A stretch of DNA of 64,000 nt from Cladopsammia gracilis. Its lineage: Eukaryota > Cnidaria > Anthozoa > Scleractinia > Dendrophylliidae. Below, in pieces: positions 39,986 through 52,500 of this stretch (positions are counted from its first letter, which is position 1; each line of letters begins with the position of its first letter). Under the pieces are notes generated by a model. The model saw nothing but the letters and a program-made list of their open reading frames with translations. It did not search any database and was not told the origin of the DNA. Location of the stretch: contig JAJGOT010000506.1 in NCBI GenBank assembly GCA_022457155.1, positions 540,001 through 604,000 on the forward strand, read 5' to 3'. Both the position numbers and the translations under genes were made by a program.

Positions 39986-40694
39986 AAATGACATCATCCA
40001 AGGTGATTTTAAAGCTTTTGGAAAATTTTCTCGTTGAGCACTCCTGACAAAAGAGAAGTTACAATGGGGAGAGAGGTCCGGTGTACCTCCTCAAACACTA
40101 GAGTATTTATAGCAATACGACGAATTAGGTGTTGTGATATTTGCTGTAATCGAAAAAACACGTAATCAAACAAATCCTCATTCCATGATCTTGTGCTAAC
40201 CGTCTTGATAGATCAAGTATTAAAAACAAGCCAAAGACTTTTCCAAAAACTGCAACTGTTCTGCCGGAAATTTGCTTGACGAGAATACAAAAACAGAGTG
40301 GGGTACCTGTGGATCCTTTATCACGTGATTAAGTAGCACAAGGATCGCCTGGCGTAAAAGTGTTTTGCAAGTCACTGAGTGTTCGCAAGTCATTGAGTGT
40401 TTGCAAGTCACGGAGTGTTGCGTGCTATCATTCGTCTTTACAATATATATGAAACGAGAGAAGTAGCGGGTTTTTTCCATTTTTGTTAAGATCTTGTGTG
40501 AGTTGAAATAAAATGTTGTTGTTGTTATTGTTGTAAAAGTCGGCACGAGCCTGTAAACTTGTTTCATAAGTAATCTTACAAGGAACAGCGGTGTTTTTAA
40601 AAGTACTAATGCATAAAGAGATTTTATTTAGAAAGTCAAATGCCAAAACTACACATGCTTAATTTTCACCTTGAAAACGCGCTATAAATCTTAG
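39986..40694. other. Non-coding stretch without recognised genes
   Basis: A short direct repeat (gcaagtca(t/c)tgagtgtt, three times at 40367-40417) and a gttgttgttattgttg run are the only structure seen. Confidence 0.5.
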
Positions 40695-41062
40695 CCTCTA
40701 CGTTCATATAAAAAAGATTCCAATATAAAATATAAAAATAAGAGTGTATATTGGCTGACACCATCGTGGGACATTAGCAATTGTCCGAAGAGATAACGAC
40801 AAAAACGCCCGACAAATATCCGGGAGTGGGGGATGCTCAGGCCTGCAATTGACTGAGCCATAACTGTACTGGATGGGTAGAGTATCAGAAAAACGTCGCT
40901 CAAGCCCTTAGAAAATACCTTTGTTAGCTCATTATTCCATGATTCGCTTTGTTGGGTCACTGAGAGAAAGTTTAACTTTCTCGGGGCGATTGATGCTTGT
41001 TTGTTTAATGGCGGAAGCCTAAACAAAGATGAATGAAAAAATTCAAGCAAAAAAAATACCTG

Positions 41063-41144
41063 TGACAGCGTTGGGATTCGAACCCAAGCCTCCGAAGAGA
41101 CTGGTGTCTTAAACCAACGCCTTAGACCACTCGGCCACGCTACC
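41063..41144 (-). tRNA. tRNA-Leu(AAG), copy 1
   Basis: 82-nt cloverleaf read on the minus strand: acceptor GGTAGCG...CGCTGTC plus A (one G-T pair), A box TGGCCGAGTGG, anticodon loop TTAAGAC (AAG), variable arm TCTCTTCGGAG, B box GGTTCGAATCC. Paired substitutions keep the stems. A T7 run follows downstream as Pol III terminator. More diverged than copies 2 and 3. Confidence 0.85.
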
Positions 41145-41549
41145 ATCTGTGTCGATATCGGTTGATTTTTAAAAGTAACCTTCATATAAAAAGGTTCCAA
41201 CATAAAATATAAAAATAAGAGTGTATATTGGCTGACCCTATCGTGGGACATTAGCAATTGTCCTAAAGAGACAACGACAAAAATGCCCGACAAATATCCG
41301 GGAGTGGGCGATGCTCAGGCCTGCAATTGACTGAGCCATAACTATACTGGATAAGTAGAGTATCCGAAAAACGTCGCTCACGCCCTTAGAAAATACCTTT
41401 GTTAGCTCGTTATTCCATGATTCGCTTTGTTGGGTCACTGAGAGAAAATTTAACTTTCTCGGGGCGATTGATGCTTGTTTGTTTAATGGCGGAAGCCTAA
41501 ACAAAGATGAATGAAAAAATTCAAGCAAAAAAAAAAAAAAAAATACCTG

Positions 41550-41631
41550 TGGCATCGGTGGGATTCGAACCCACGCCTCCGAAGAGACTGGTGCCTTAAA
41601 CCAGCGCCTTAGACCACTCGGCCACGCTACC
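41550..41631 (-). tRNA. tRNA-Leu(AAG), copy 2
   Basis: 82-nt minus-strand tRNA, anticodon loop TTAAGGC, GTGGGTTCGAATCCCAC T-arm. One acceptor-stem mismatch (CGATGCC instead of CGCTGCC). A long T run downstream acts as terminator. Confidence 0.9.
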
Positions 41632-41738
41632 ATCTGTGTCGACGTTGGTTGATTTTTAAAAACATCGTTCATAAAAAAAGGTTCCAACATAAAATATAAA
41701 AATAAGAGTGCATATTGGCTGACCCCATCGTGGGACAT

Positions 41739-42925
41739 TTAACTATTGTAGCGCGAAAGCGCACGTGATATCGCCATATTACTTAGCCGACGAGGCCGTA
41801 GGCCGAGTCGACTAAAATTAATTAGGCGCTCACGCAAGCTTGAGCGCTATAATAGTTTTATAATTCAACACATTGATAACAAAGCTCAGTTTGAAGAAAA
41901 AAATATCGCTGAAATGCCTTTTATTTAAAAAAAAAGCTTACATATGTTTCATCGCGCGAAACTTGCAACATCACACAGTTTATGAATGAAAGTGGCGCCT
42001 TTGTCAATATTATGCAAGCTTGAACACTATAACTGTTTTATAATTCAACACATTGATAACAAATCACAGTTTCGGAAAAAATTCATTGAGATATACAACC
42101 TTTTACAACAATATCTTACTTTGCACCATTTCTTAAACAACAAGCAGCGAATGCCGAAACTTTTGCCAAGCTAAAATTAATCGCAGAAATTAATTTAGTG
42201 TACACAATAAGTTGAGAGTTTCTACGAAAAGCTTTCGTCTATACTCAAAGAACGGGACAGAGTAGTGACTACAAGAATTAAAACTCAGTAAAATGGCATA
42301 CAATGTCTTAGTTACAAGTGTTTCGTATCTTAAAAAGTTCAATTGAGAATCAAAACAAATTGAACAAACACACGGCTACGTACCTAAACATAGCGGCGAA
42401 AAGTCGGAAAGAACTGCAGCGTGGACAGTATGTCTTACAAAAATTCACAGCTAAAGGGGATACAAGAAACGGTTAAAACATCGTACCTGTAGTTGATTTG
42501 GCTTTTTAGTCCCTTCCATAACTTGCTCGTTTTTTAGCTCCTACAGCTGTAATGACGAGATCAGAAACTTTTCTGAGGAAGCATCAAGTCTATATCATAT
42601 TTCAGAGGTGATTACCAAAGGAATATTACGAAAATTGATCTGCTCGAGCGGTTAAACTTTGAACCAGCGCCTTTTTTGTCCAATCATGTGAACAATATTT
42701 TTTTTCCTTTTCTTTCCTTGTCTCAGTTTTTTCTTTCTTTTCCCTTTTTTAACTAATAGTTCACGCACTTTTTCGCCCCAAAACACGAAATTGCAGGCAG
42801 CAGTCATTTTCACTTTCCTTCACAATGCGAAATTTACCGCCATCGCTGGTTATACGTCATGTAGACATAGCGTATATCGATAACTTTTTGACCATATTTG
42901 GACAGTGCATAAATGTGTTGAATTA
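41739..42925. mobile_element. 1.19-kb insertion splitting tRNA-Leu unit 3 (first of two)
   Basis: Unit 3 reads ...cgtgggacatt up to 41738 and resumes ...agcaattgtccgaag at 42925, continuous in units 1 and 2. The inserted block has gcgcgaaagcgcacgtgat at its left and two direct copies of agttttataattcaacacat near 41866 and 42031. A related attcaacacattt end, reversed, is at 42912. Superfamily unknown. Confidence 0.68.
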
Positions 42926-43027
42926 TAAAAGCAATTGTCCGAAGAGACAACGACAAAAATGCCCGACAAATATCCGGGAGTGGGGGATGCTCAGGCCTGC
43001 AATTGACTGAGCCACAACTATACTGGA

Positions 43028-44038
43028 TCACGATGGTCAGAATTACGTTTTTTCCTCCCACATAGGTCACAGCCCCGTGAAGAATTTTCCAAATGGCATG
43101 AAACTTGTCAGGATTGTTGTTTGAGAGATTCTACATTTTTTGGTGGCAGTTTGACAGTCTTGATGGACATTGTGACGTCACAAAGAGTTTCCAAATTTGG
43201 TGCCAAAATTTAGAATTAAGAAAATCGTCGGGAAAACCACTTAGAGGTGTTCTGTGATCAGAGTGAAGCTTTCCAGTGAAAACCCCGTTAAAATCCATTA
43301 ACTCAGGAACAAAGTTACAAGCTATTTTGTGACTGACAGTAAAAGAAGGAATTTAAAGAATTTAATTGTTTTAATACCCTATATGGTAAAACTTTAGGGC
43401 GGTTTACAGTTCAAGACAATACATGGAAGTTAAAAGAAAAATAGCGGATAACACACTGGAGAAAATTTGTAGTTTTTTGAATTTGAAACTCTATAGGTAT
43501 TTTCACTTGTGACGTCATCAAAACGTAAATATGACGTCAACATGGTACGAAATGACGTAACATGCAACCTGACACCCCATGTCCCAAATTTAAAAAACTA
43601 CAAATTTGTTTTTATGCATGGTTCGCTTAGTTTCCTTACTGTTTCGTTTAATAAGCTAGAGTTTAAATACCCCTAAAGTTTGACCATATATGGTTAATTC
43701 CACACTTTTAGCGGGAAATTTGAATTTCTTTAATTAGCTCTAACTTTGCAACAATTTAACGGATTTAAGTGGGATTTTCACCAGAAAACTCCTTTTTTTA
43801 TAGATTTTATTTATAAAGTTATTTAAGTCAAATACTTAATTCCAAATTTTAGCGCCATGTTTTAACGCCACTTATGACGTCATGCTGTCAATCAAAAGTA
43901 TAAAACTACCATCAATACATGTGGACTTTCTTTTAGTATGTTCCTGCCAAGTTTCGTCTCATTCGGAATATTTCATAATCAGCTATGTGTCTGTAATGAG
44001 CCATGTGGGAGGAAAAACACCCATTTCTGACCATCGTG
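43028..44038. mobile_element. 1011-bp inverted-end element in tRNA-Leu unit 3 (second insertion)
   Basis: Ends CACGATGGTCAGAA and TTCTGACCATCGTG are inverted, as are the next blocks TTTTTTCCTCCCACATAGG and CCATGTGGGAGGAAAAA. The flanking unit sequence gives a 3-bp duplication GAT (units 1 and 2 are the empty site). CACTA-like by ends and duplication length, but unproven. No transposase. Confidence 0.8.
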
Positions 44039-44214
44039 GATAGGTAGAGTATCAGAAAAACGTCGCTCAAGCCCTTAGAAAAAATTAATATACCTTTGTT
44101 AGCTCATTATTCCATGATTCGCTTTGTTGGGCGATTGAAGCTTGTTCGTTTAATGGCGGAAGCCTAAACATAGATGAATGAAAAAATTCAAGCAAAAAAA
44201 AAAAAAAAAAATTG

Positions 44215-44296
44215 TGGCAGCGGTGGGATTCGAACCCACGCCTCCGAAGAGACTGGTGCCTTAAACCAGCGCCTTAGACCACTCGGCCACGCTACC
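44215..44296 (-). tRNA. tRNA-Leu(AAG), copy 3
   Basis: 82-nt minus-strand tRNA with perfect acceptor (GGTAGCG/CGCTGCC, one G-T), anticodon loop TTAAGGC, and a T18 run downstream. Belongs to unit 3, which carries two insertions, yet the gene itself is intact. Confidence 0.93.
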
Positions 44297-44335
44297 ATCC
44301 GTGTCGATATTGGTTGATTTTTAAAAAAGCTTTTG

Positions 44336-45569
44336 TGGAATCTCTGGCTAAAGGCGTGATTTGTGATGTTAAAAAGACAGATTTCTCGTCGTCTAAAAGC
44401 TGCATTGCTTGTTGTCCTGAAATCAGTATGTATAATCATTCAAATCAACACTGCAGTCAGTGTTGATTTGAATTATCAACTCTCCCTTTCGGAATGGGAG
44501 TGTTGCATAAAGCAAAATTTTGCTGGAGGTCTTAGTTTAAAAATATGTATTATATCTTAGCCGTTTGGGGACCGATTCCGTTCAAAATTTACAGAGACAA
44601 GGAATTGAGGGACGCGTCATCACGATTGTTTTTTTTTTAATTTGCCTCACGGCAATGTTATAAGGCAGTAATGTGTAAAATTAGATAAACGTGATTTTGT
44701 GTCCTGAAGTTTACTCTCAGAAAAGAACACGCCACTACTTGATTTTACCAACAAATGATCAGTCAAAACCTCTATAATTATATCATGCCAAAAGTGGATT
44801 TTGTGATGTGTTTTACGGAATAAAATATTTCATGCTTAGAGTTTAAAACCTTCTATGTTCTTCTAAAACTCATGAAGGCTTTTTAATATAGCTGGATTAC
44901 TTCCCTGCAGTGTCAACTCATCAAGTTCTATATCCGCGCTGTATTCTTCGATAGTTTTACGCAAAAGTGTAGGTTTTGAGGCTTCCGAGGACGACCCGAT
45001 TAAACTACGAGTGCACTTGTCAAAGAGCTATAATCTAATCACAACTTATCATGATTTATATAGTCGCGTGTCGTTCACACTTGGTGCCAGGCACCACTGA
45101 AATTGGGTGTTATTTAGACCGGCTTGTGACCAATTTCAAATTCTGTTCACATTCAGACCAGAACCTTGCTTATTGTCAGTCACCTGTAACATTCTGCAAA
45201 GTTTTAAGTGTTTCGGCGGTGTATTTAATATGTTATTGATCTACAAATAAGTTTGTTACATTTATTTATTCTACCCGTGCACGAGCATCGTTCCCAAGTT
45301 TTCGCACGGGTACTTACAAAAAGCCGTGGTCAGGACTGGTGCCCGCCAGGCATCGTGCCTGGGAATTCAATCCTTCTTGGAAGGTCGTTTCATGACTGAT
45401 TCAAAATAAGAGTCTGCGAGTAGTTGGTCAGTAGGCATACCTTCTAATCTAGGAATGCGCAATGAGTACGTTTCAACAGACTTTCCAGTGATTCTTTTTA
45501 AGAAGGGAAATTTATTTACAGTTACAGCAAATTTTTGCTGTTAAACGTTGGGGGTCAGATGGACGCATC
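44336..45569. other. Non-coding stretch without recognised genes
   Basis: One short palindrome at about 44441-44473 (aatcaacactgcag/ctgcagtcagtgttgatt). Nothing else recognised. Confidence 0.5.
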
Positions 45570-46575
45570 TACGGTCAGTGGATCGCCAAAGATGCACTTC
45601 AAAGTTACTAGTGTTAAACCCAAAATTGAAGTATTGTACTGTGTTTCAATAAAACTACACACAAGAAAGTAGAATAACCGTGCAGTAAATCTTTGCGCAA
45701 TATATTTGGGCGAAGAGGATCCGATATTTTTGAGGATCGAGGAAACGGTTTCATGAAATGCGAGTTAAACCCGATCAAATATTTTATACAGCACGAATAA
45801 TGACCTTTGATACACAGTTTTAATTCGTTAAGTGACCGTTAGGGTCTTTTTTAAATAAACACCTTAATTTGCATGTATTTGAAAGGTGACAAAGGTAGTT
45901 TTGCGTCAGTGACCCGTCTCAGTATGCCCGTCCGGCGCCATTTATTTAAAATATTTTTAGAATCTAAAATATTTCTGACCAAGGAAAGTTCCGGGGGGGG
46001 ACTCACATATAAAAATGACAAGGCTGCTCGTCGGAAATTTTCGAAAAATACCCTAAAAGGTACCAGAATCTCGTTTGATGGACGTGGCTCAAAATAATTT
46101 TTACCCTGAAGAGGTACCAATTCAAAAACAACACATATCATATTTCTGTCATACTTGTTTTCCTGCTCAATATAAACCTAAAAGGTATCGCGATAATTTT
46201 AAATGGGAGTCCCCCGCCATACCCCCCCCCCCCCCCCCCCGGGGGGATCGCCGCCAAAGATGCACTTCAGAGTAGTAGTTAAACCCAAAATTGAAATACT
46301 GTACTGTGTTTCAATAAAACTACTCACAAGAAAATAATAACCGTGCAGTAAATCTTTGCGTAATATATTTGTGCGGTATTTTTGAGGATTGGGGAAATTT
46401 TTCAAGAAATGCAAATTAAACCCGATCAAATATTTAATATAGCGCGAAAATAGACACCTTTGCATGTATTTGAACGAGTAGTTTTGCGTCAGTGGGCCGT
46501 CTCAGGGCATGCCGGGCCGGCGCCATTTATTTAAAATAGTTCTAGAATCTAAAACATTTCTGACCAAGAAAAGCA
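45570..46575. repeat. Two diverged direct copies of a ~330-400-bp block
   Basis: 45570-45965 and 46246-46575 share aagatgcacttca, attgaa(g/a)ta(t/c)tgtactgtgt, cgtgcagtaaatctttgcg, aaacccgatcaaatat and cggcgccatttatttaaaat. Between them is a C19G6 run (46222-46246). Confidence 0.8.
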
Positions 46576-48901
46576 TTGTTCATAATTTAGCTCCCTTGAA
46601 TGGGATCATCCTTTAAAACTTGAAATCTCGTATCAGTCGGGATTGCAACTCCCTATTTTAACAAATCCTAGTTAAGGTACTCCATGAATTTCCGATTCTT
46701 TATCAGTCAGGAAAAAAACACGTCACTGTGGCTGACGCCGTGAGGACTTACGGAGCTTCCTAGCAACGTCGATGACGACCAAATTGAGGGGGCAACCTTT
46801 AAATTATGGAGAGGGGGGAGGGTTTTGGTTGATTTTTGAAAAAATATCCTGTAAGCCAACTCTCATAGAAAAATTATCCTACAAATGTGAAAGCTCGAAA
46901 TAAGGCTGTGCTTTTTTAATAAAAAAATAATAATAATTCCTTCAGCGAAACAGCTAAAGGAAAATATTTCCAGCACAGACTAGATCACCCACCCCCCCCC
47001 CCCCCCCTGTCTTCGTCATCCTCTCTAAACTATGGTCTGACTTCTTGTTGAAAGGAAACGAAAACACTGTGTTGTGGAGTCCGAATTCCAGAGGGGTACT
47101 TACTGAAACAGCGTTAAAATGTAGCTTAATTATTTGTAAAGGAATTAGGAAGGAAATAGGAAACCATTCGAAAGAAGAAACCTGAACTTTTCCCCAATAC
47201 GTTAGAATATTGAAACCTATAATCTGGCGAACTTATTGAGGGTGGTTCAGAATATGACTCAGCAGTTATTCCGATCCAGTTTGATTGTTAAATAGCTTTG
47301 AGAGTGTGGATGAAACTCTGAAGTTTAAAGCTATTGGTCTACACTATGCTCTTTCCTATAAATACAGATTGGCTTTTAGTTTGGATTTTTCTGTTTCCTT
47401 TTGTCCTTTTTTAATTTTTATGGGGAATTTTCGAGGAGGAGCGGTTCTACAGTATTTTCTTTTGAAATACTCTGAAGTTTAGAAAGCGGATTAAACCGAA
47501 GTACCAGACAAACCAAGAATTCTCGGGAAACAACTTGCCGTTCCAGTCCAGAGTATAGTATCTCTTTCCCCGGCTCGCTCATTCTAAATCTAGACGCACA
47601 TGTGTCCACGTGGTGAAATTAAAATAGAACAGGACTGAAACATGACACTTTCTGGTGACAATCCAATAGCACAATAAAAATATTCACCTCTCAGTCGCAC
47701 GGCGGAAACAACAAAAGGATGTTTGCGACAGATGTGAGCTGATCCTCTCAAGACTCTCAGTTGGAGACGGCAGGGGGTGCGTATCCGGGGGGATCTGTTC
47801 TAGTTGAAACTGTGTGGGGAAGGTATCGTTGTATGCTCCGCGCTTACTTGAAGTGTAACTGATTGTGGGAGATCAGTTAGAACTACACACGTAATTCCAC
47901 GCAATACATTCAGTAATCTAGTATACTTATTTAAAAACTCAAAAAGCCTATTTAAGTACCATGTAAGCGTTTTTTATGAGAAGATGAGACCACAGGGGGG
48001 GGGGGGGGGGGGCTACCCATAACTGGCAAATTGGAGACGAACCGATCTTCCCTGATTTGGCACTTCTCAAAGCTTATTATATTTAAATTCCGTAGGAATA
48101 TTTTCCAACTGAATGTTTCACTGAGAATATCGATTAGCAATTGAACAAAAAATCTCAGTCAAATCGGTAAATCGTCGCTTTCTTTCAGCTGTGAGATAAC
48201 GAGAAGAAGGTCAGATCGATAGTAAACATTCGGCTTGTTGACGCTCCCATCCCACGTCCATATTTACAATATTAATATCGAGTTAACAAGCGCGGGAAAC
48301 AAAACATTGGGGACCTTGTAAACGGATAATTAATTTAATTACGAGATATTACGATACTTGTTACGGCAGAAGTGGGATGAGTTATTAATGAAAGCGTTTA
48401 ACGGCAAACGGGCCACCTTGTTCAGAACCCCATACAACTTTGTGCTATAAGTCAGGCTTGTTCCATATGCCTTTTGCCTTCCAGCAAGAGGTGGTGACCG
48501 GAAAGGCGGCGAGCCTTTGTGTTTTCCAAGCTGCAATACTCGTGTTATTTAAACAAAGACTTAAGAAAATCTTCTTTGCTTTTCAGCACTCGAAAATCGC
48601 CAAACCCCACTGGGCATTGTGTTTTGAAACCAAAATCGAGATTCCCCTCTAATAATTTCGCTTTTAGTACGTTTTCTTTGTTTTTCTTACGATCAGTGTC
48701 ACTCAAGGCTGAATTATTTTTCCTCAGGGCTAGCCAATAAGAGTGAATGATCGAGAAATCTTTCGATCTTTCTTATCTCTAAGATCTTTATTAGTGACAT
48801 AGTGAGGTTCGTAACTCGCAGCTTATTCCCACAGCGAGGCTCTCATTGGTCAGGCATCTTTTCGGCTGTCACGCACGTCACACAAATACCCCGCGCGCGT
48901 G
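46576..48901. other. Non-coding region upstream of the homeobox gene
   Basis: C16 run at 46992-47007 and G18 run at 47995-48012, no recognised element ends. Close to the homeobox ATG are a reversed CCAAT (attgg, near 48846) and a CpG-rich end (ccccgcgcgcg, 48889-48899), consistent with a TATA-less promoter; inference only. Confidence 0.45.
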
Positions 48902-49157
48902 ATGACGGTTGAATTAAATTGTACGCCGGCGCTACTGATCAGACTACTTCTGGGTCTGGATTTGCGGGACGAAGAAATGGAAAAGTTCGCCGAGTTTGTG
49001 TCCTCCATTGGTCATAATGCTCGCTCTTCATCGTATATGCCCTCTAATGGAGCCATTCCACGAGGAACCGCGTCTCCTAATGCTCCACCAGTGAGCTACG
49101 CTAGTTGCGATTTGGCAAGACAGCACACTCTTCCCTTGAACACACAGTCTCAAGCGG
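48902..49157 (+). CDS. Homeobox gene exon 1
   Basis: The ATG directly follows a GTG in the same frame; the ATG is preferred. Protein from MTVELNCTP to NTQSQAG; ends in phase 1 before gtaatg. The frame joins exon 2 as [10 protein letters not shown]. No known domain in this N-terminal part. Confidence 0.8.
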
Positions 49158-49586
49158 GTAATGTTCGATTGACTTCTTGTTCTTTCACTAGAATCGTTGT
49201 ATATATGCTCAGAAATAGTCGCTATCGAGAAATGTTGTTGTAATCGATTTCAATAGGTGGTGAATGAGTCGTTCTTGAACTGTAATTGAATTTTGCCCAT
49301 TTAAATGTTTTGACATTTGTATTCCAATTACTGCTCTCATTTAGGGAAGTACTCGCCTCCAGTTGGAAGCCCCACACAGCTTTCCCCAAGTCCTCAGTCC
49401 TGCATGGAAATGGAGAATGGGAGTAATGAATCTTCCTCAAAGCGTAAAAAGCGTCGTAACAGAACGACGTTCACGTCCTTTCAACTTGAAGAAATGGAGC
49501 GCATTTTTCAGAAAACGCACTACCCCGATGTTTACACGCGAGAGCAGTTGGCGCTGCGTTGCGACTTGACAGAAGCAAGAGTGCAG
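48902..49586 (+). CDS. Paired-like (aristaless/Alx-type) homeobox gene, first two exons
   Basis: DNA-binding transcription factor, 3'-partial. Exon 1 (48902-49157) starts at ATG 48902 and encodes [18 protein letters not shown] and about 67 further residues. Exon 2 (49345-49586) has a Ser/Pro-rich lead, then the basic [20 protein letters not shown] and [19 protein letters not shown], ending TEARVQ at homeodomain residue 46. The intron at 46/47 is the classical Paired-class position. [23 protein letters not shown] and LTEARVQ are closest to Alx/Arx-type homeodomains; residue 50 is in the missing exon. No paired domain is encoded upstream in the window. The third exon (WFQNRRAKW) was searched for by eye to 64000 and not found. 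Confidence 0.92.
49345..49586 (+). CDS. Homeobox gene exon 2 (homeodomain residues 1-46)
   Basis: Acceptor ctctcatttag, donor gtaaat in phase 0. Contains homeodomain helices 1 and 2 with the N-terminal arm RRNRTTF; helix 3 (recognition helix) is in the next exon. Confidence 0.95.
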
Positions 49587-52500
49587 GTAAATATCGTATT
49601 TTGATGCACGATCGTTCGTATGACCAGGTAGGTTTATGTTCTCTCAAGATATAGTTATTGAAATATTCAAGCACTGCTTCCTGCAAGAGTTGTACAGCCA
49701 CTTTACGCAACCTGTTATACTAATTCAATTACGTTGTTGTTGTTACCATGCGATAACGAAAAGAGATTACACTAGTTAACGTTGGTCGGGCCAACCCTTC
49801 TACGTCGTCTAAAATTTAGAGCGAAATTCAGTGTCAAGAGTGTCTTTTTATGTTCTTTATGTAAGTTGAATGTCTTTTAACTAAAAGTGTTACAGATTAA
49901 GCGCTCAGTGAGTTCGGTGCACTCAACGTATGTTCTGATTGTTGGAGAGTATAGTACTAGCACAATTTTAAACGGGTTGATAATCAGTATCTACCGGTGA
50001 TTCCTCTTCGGTGCGTTATCTAACTTGATATGTCACTAGGAGTTTGCTTTTATAAGTCAGCGCATGATTTTCCCACGACGCAATCTTTTATACTGACTAC
50101 GAGATGCTTAGAGACATCAATTTTGGGTTTGGTCTCACGAGTGTAGGTTTCATTTCCGAGGTAAATATCTGCACCGGTTGCCATTAAATGAGGTATATGA
50201 AAACGGAGTGCAACCATGGGGATACTATTCTTCGTTTTCACAAACATTGAAACGGTTTACAGCCGATTATCTCAAGATAGGGAGGCTCGTGCGGTATTCT
50301 GAAACGAAAATTTCAAACGGTTGTGGTTGGGGCGGTCTACTTTGACCTAAACGACTTTCAAGGACTTGCCAGAGATGTAGTCTATAATGATATATCCCAG
50401 CCCTCCCAATAAAAAGTTTGTATTTACTAAAGCATGTCGTAAATTAACGGATGATGGGTCTAACCGCATAGAAATGCTATCAGAAACTTGCTTCATCGCA
50501 GGAAGATCATCATGGAACATACGGATGGGACGCTGCGCAGCATTCGTGTCGAGAAAGGAAATGACAGTCATATAACTCAACAGTCTACCACGCATTCTTT
50601 GCTTATTGTGTAAGAAAACGGGTTTTTATACAAAGCCAGGAAACGACGGATGTGTTCTCAATACCCAAAACACTAGTGGCCACAAGCGTCCTTGAACTAC
50701 TTCTAGATATGTTCAAACTCTACCAATGTCGGGCAATTCGTCTTTGTGTACATTCTTGAACGAGAAGTAGATAATACAGAGTTTTGCCAAACAAAATACC
50801 TCGAGCTTTCCTTTGTAAAATCAAAGCTATTTTTTTGGATAGGGATAGAACAGTCCTCAGTCTCTCAGCGCAATTTTGAAAAAATGGAATCCACAAAAGG
50901 TCTAAAAAATGGATGTGAATTCCCCAAAAGAAATTAAACGAATTTTAGTCCGAATGGAATTTATAACTGAATTTAAAGTTAATTTATCAAAAATGATCAA
51001 AAGTGTTTGGCAAGAAGAGTCTAGATGGTTAAGCCTTTTCTGCGCCTTGCGAGTCTTGTGGATTTTTCTATTCTTCACCGCCTTTCACAAATGATAGCCA
51101 ATCTTTACAAAATGATTGCTCATGCTACTGTTATTAGCACTCTTCTCTTTCATCGATCATTAGAAAACAACTATCCCCCGTTTAACTTCACACCGTTGGT
51201 CTAAAGACACAACTCGAGCTCGATAATCTTAACAAAATAGTTGCACGATTCTAGCACGCGAATGAAGACTAAAGTTTGTTACTATATAGACTTTTACAAT
51301 AATGAACAACTCATAAGCTTCTCCAGATCGTATGCTGCAAAGGTTGTTCAGCAGAAAAACGAATGGTTTTATTACTCCAAGTGATGTCTTCAGAATTAGA
51401 AACTAAATCAAAGCGGAACTAAGCACGATACATTTTGATGGCAAGCACAATTTGGTTATTGTGGAATTTTTTTAAGCATTGATTTATAGGATCTACAGAA
51501 GGGCGTGAGCAATGGCTTGGTTCATGTATGTTGCAGAATGGCAGGTTTGGTGTCTGACTTTCCGCAGATGCAGTATTTTTTCCGGCCTGAAAAATGCTCA
51601 CTGATTTTAACTGTTATCTAACGCGTTTACGAAACATGTGCAAGTAGCACTTGTTATGTCCAATTTTCGATGTCCTCAATTCTTACTCTGTTAATCGCTT
51701 ATCTAACCCTTGATCGTGAAGTGTTTTCCCTATCAATACTTCGATGTGTATCGCTAGTTGTGAATGATGATTGAGCTGTCAAATTCTTGAGTTTGGGGAA
51801 AAAATTATCTCTCGCTAAATGTAACATGTAAACATCTAGTGTTTTAAAAGCGATTATTTCTGCTTTTAATAGCCGCGCTTGGCAAATAACGTGAAACTCC
51901 TGGTTCTAAAATGTCGTGCATTTATTTTCTGCAAAAAATGTGGCGGTAACTTCAAAGGAAACCCGATAAAATTTGACCGGCGTTACATTGGCCAGTCTGT
52001 CTTTTGTCTGTTTATTTGTTCTTCAAAAGCAAATTGTAAACTTGTTAGGTTGGACCGCTAAATGATTTTATATCTTTTCCTAATTAAAACTTTTGTTTAG
52101 GCAATTTTCACGTCTAACGTCAACAAATATAATGAACATTTATTGTTTTGAGGTCGCAACAGACGTTTAGGAGTGCTTTAGCATATCACTTTCTCTTTTC
52201 TTATCGAGGCAAGTAGAGTAAAGCTGACAGCCGAATATTAATAGCGGCTATTGAGACATTATTTGCTTATCCTCTTAATTCTGACTAAATATTTTAATTT
52301 TTTTTAAACGGTCAAGGTTAGAATTGTAAAACGGAGTGAGCTGTATCGGAGAAGCGCGTGTTTTTAGCGTTGTTTTCTTGACGTATTTCGGAAACTGACA
52401 CCGGATGTAAGGATGTGTGTTGTCTGACTGTGATTTTGCCGAACCACGCAATAATTTATCCCCTTGCCTGCTAAGCTTTACCTAAATCTTCACTTATTTT

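Larger units (their letters stand above)
40695..41738. repeat. Tandem tRNA-Leu units 1, 2 and start of unit 3 (~487-bp period)
   Basis: Units begin near gttcatataaaaa, run through ggctgacccatcgtgggac and the gccataactatactggat block, and end in a minus-strand tRNA-Leu gene and cggttgatttttaaaa. Unit 1 is 40695-41175, unit 2 41176-41668; unit 3 starts at 41669 and is interrupted at 41738, resuming at 42926. Confidence 0.85.

Noticed and set aside
40691..41738. Two open frames of 200 and 166 codons on the minus strand (VAWPSGLRRW... type)
   Set aside because: They are read through the tRNA-Leu genes; the VAWPSGLRRWFK text is the translation of the tRNA itself, a common false protein.
45851..46141. 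96-codon minus-strand frame
   Set aside because: Lies in a duplicated non-coding block and has no recognised domain or splice context.
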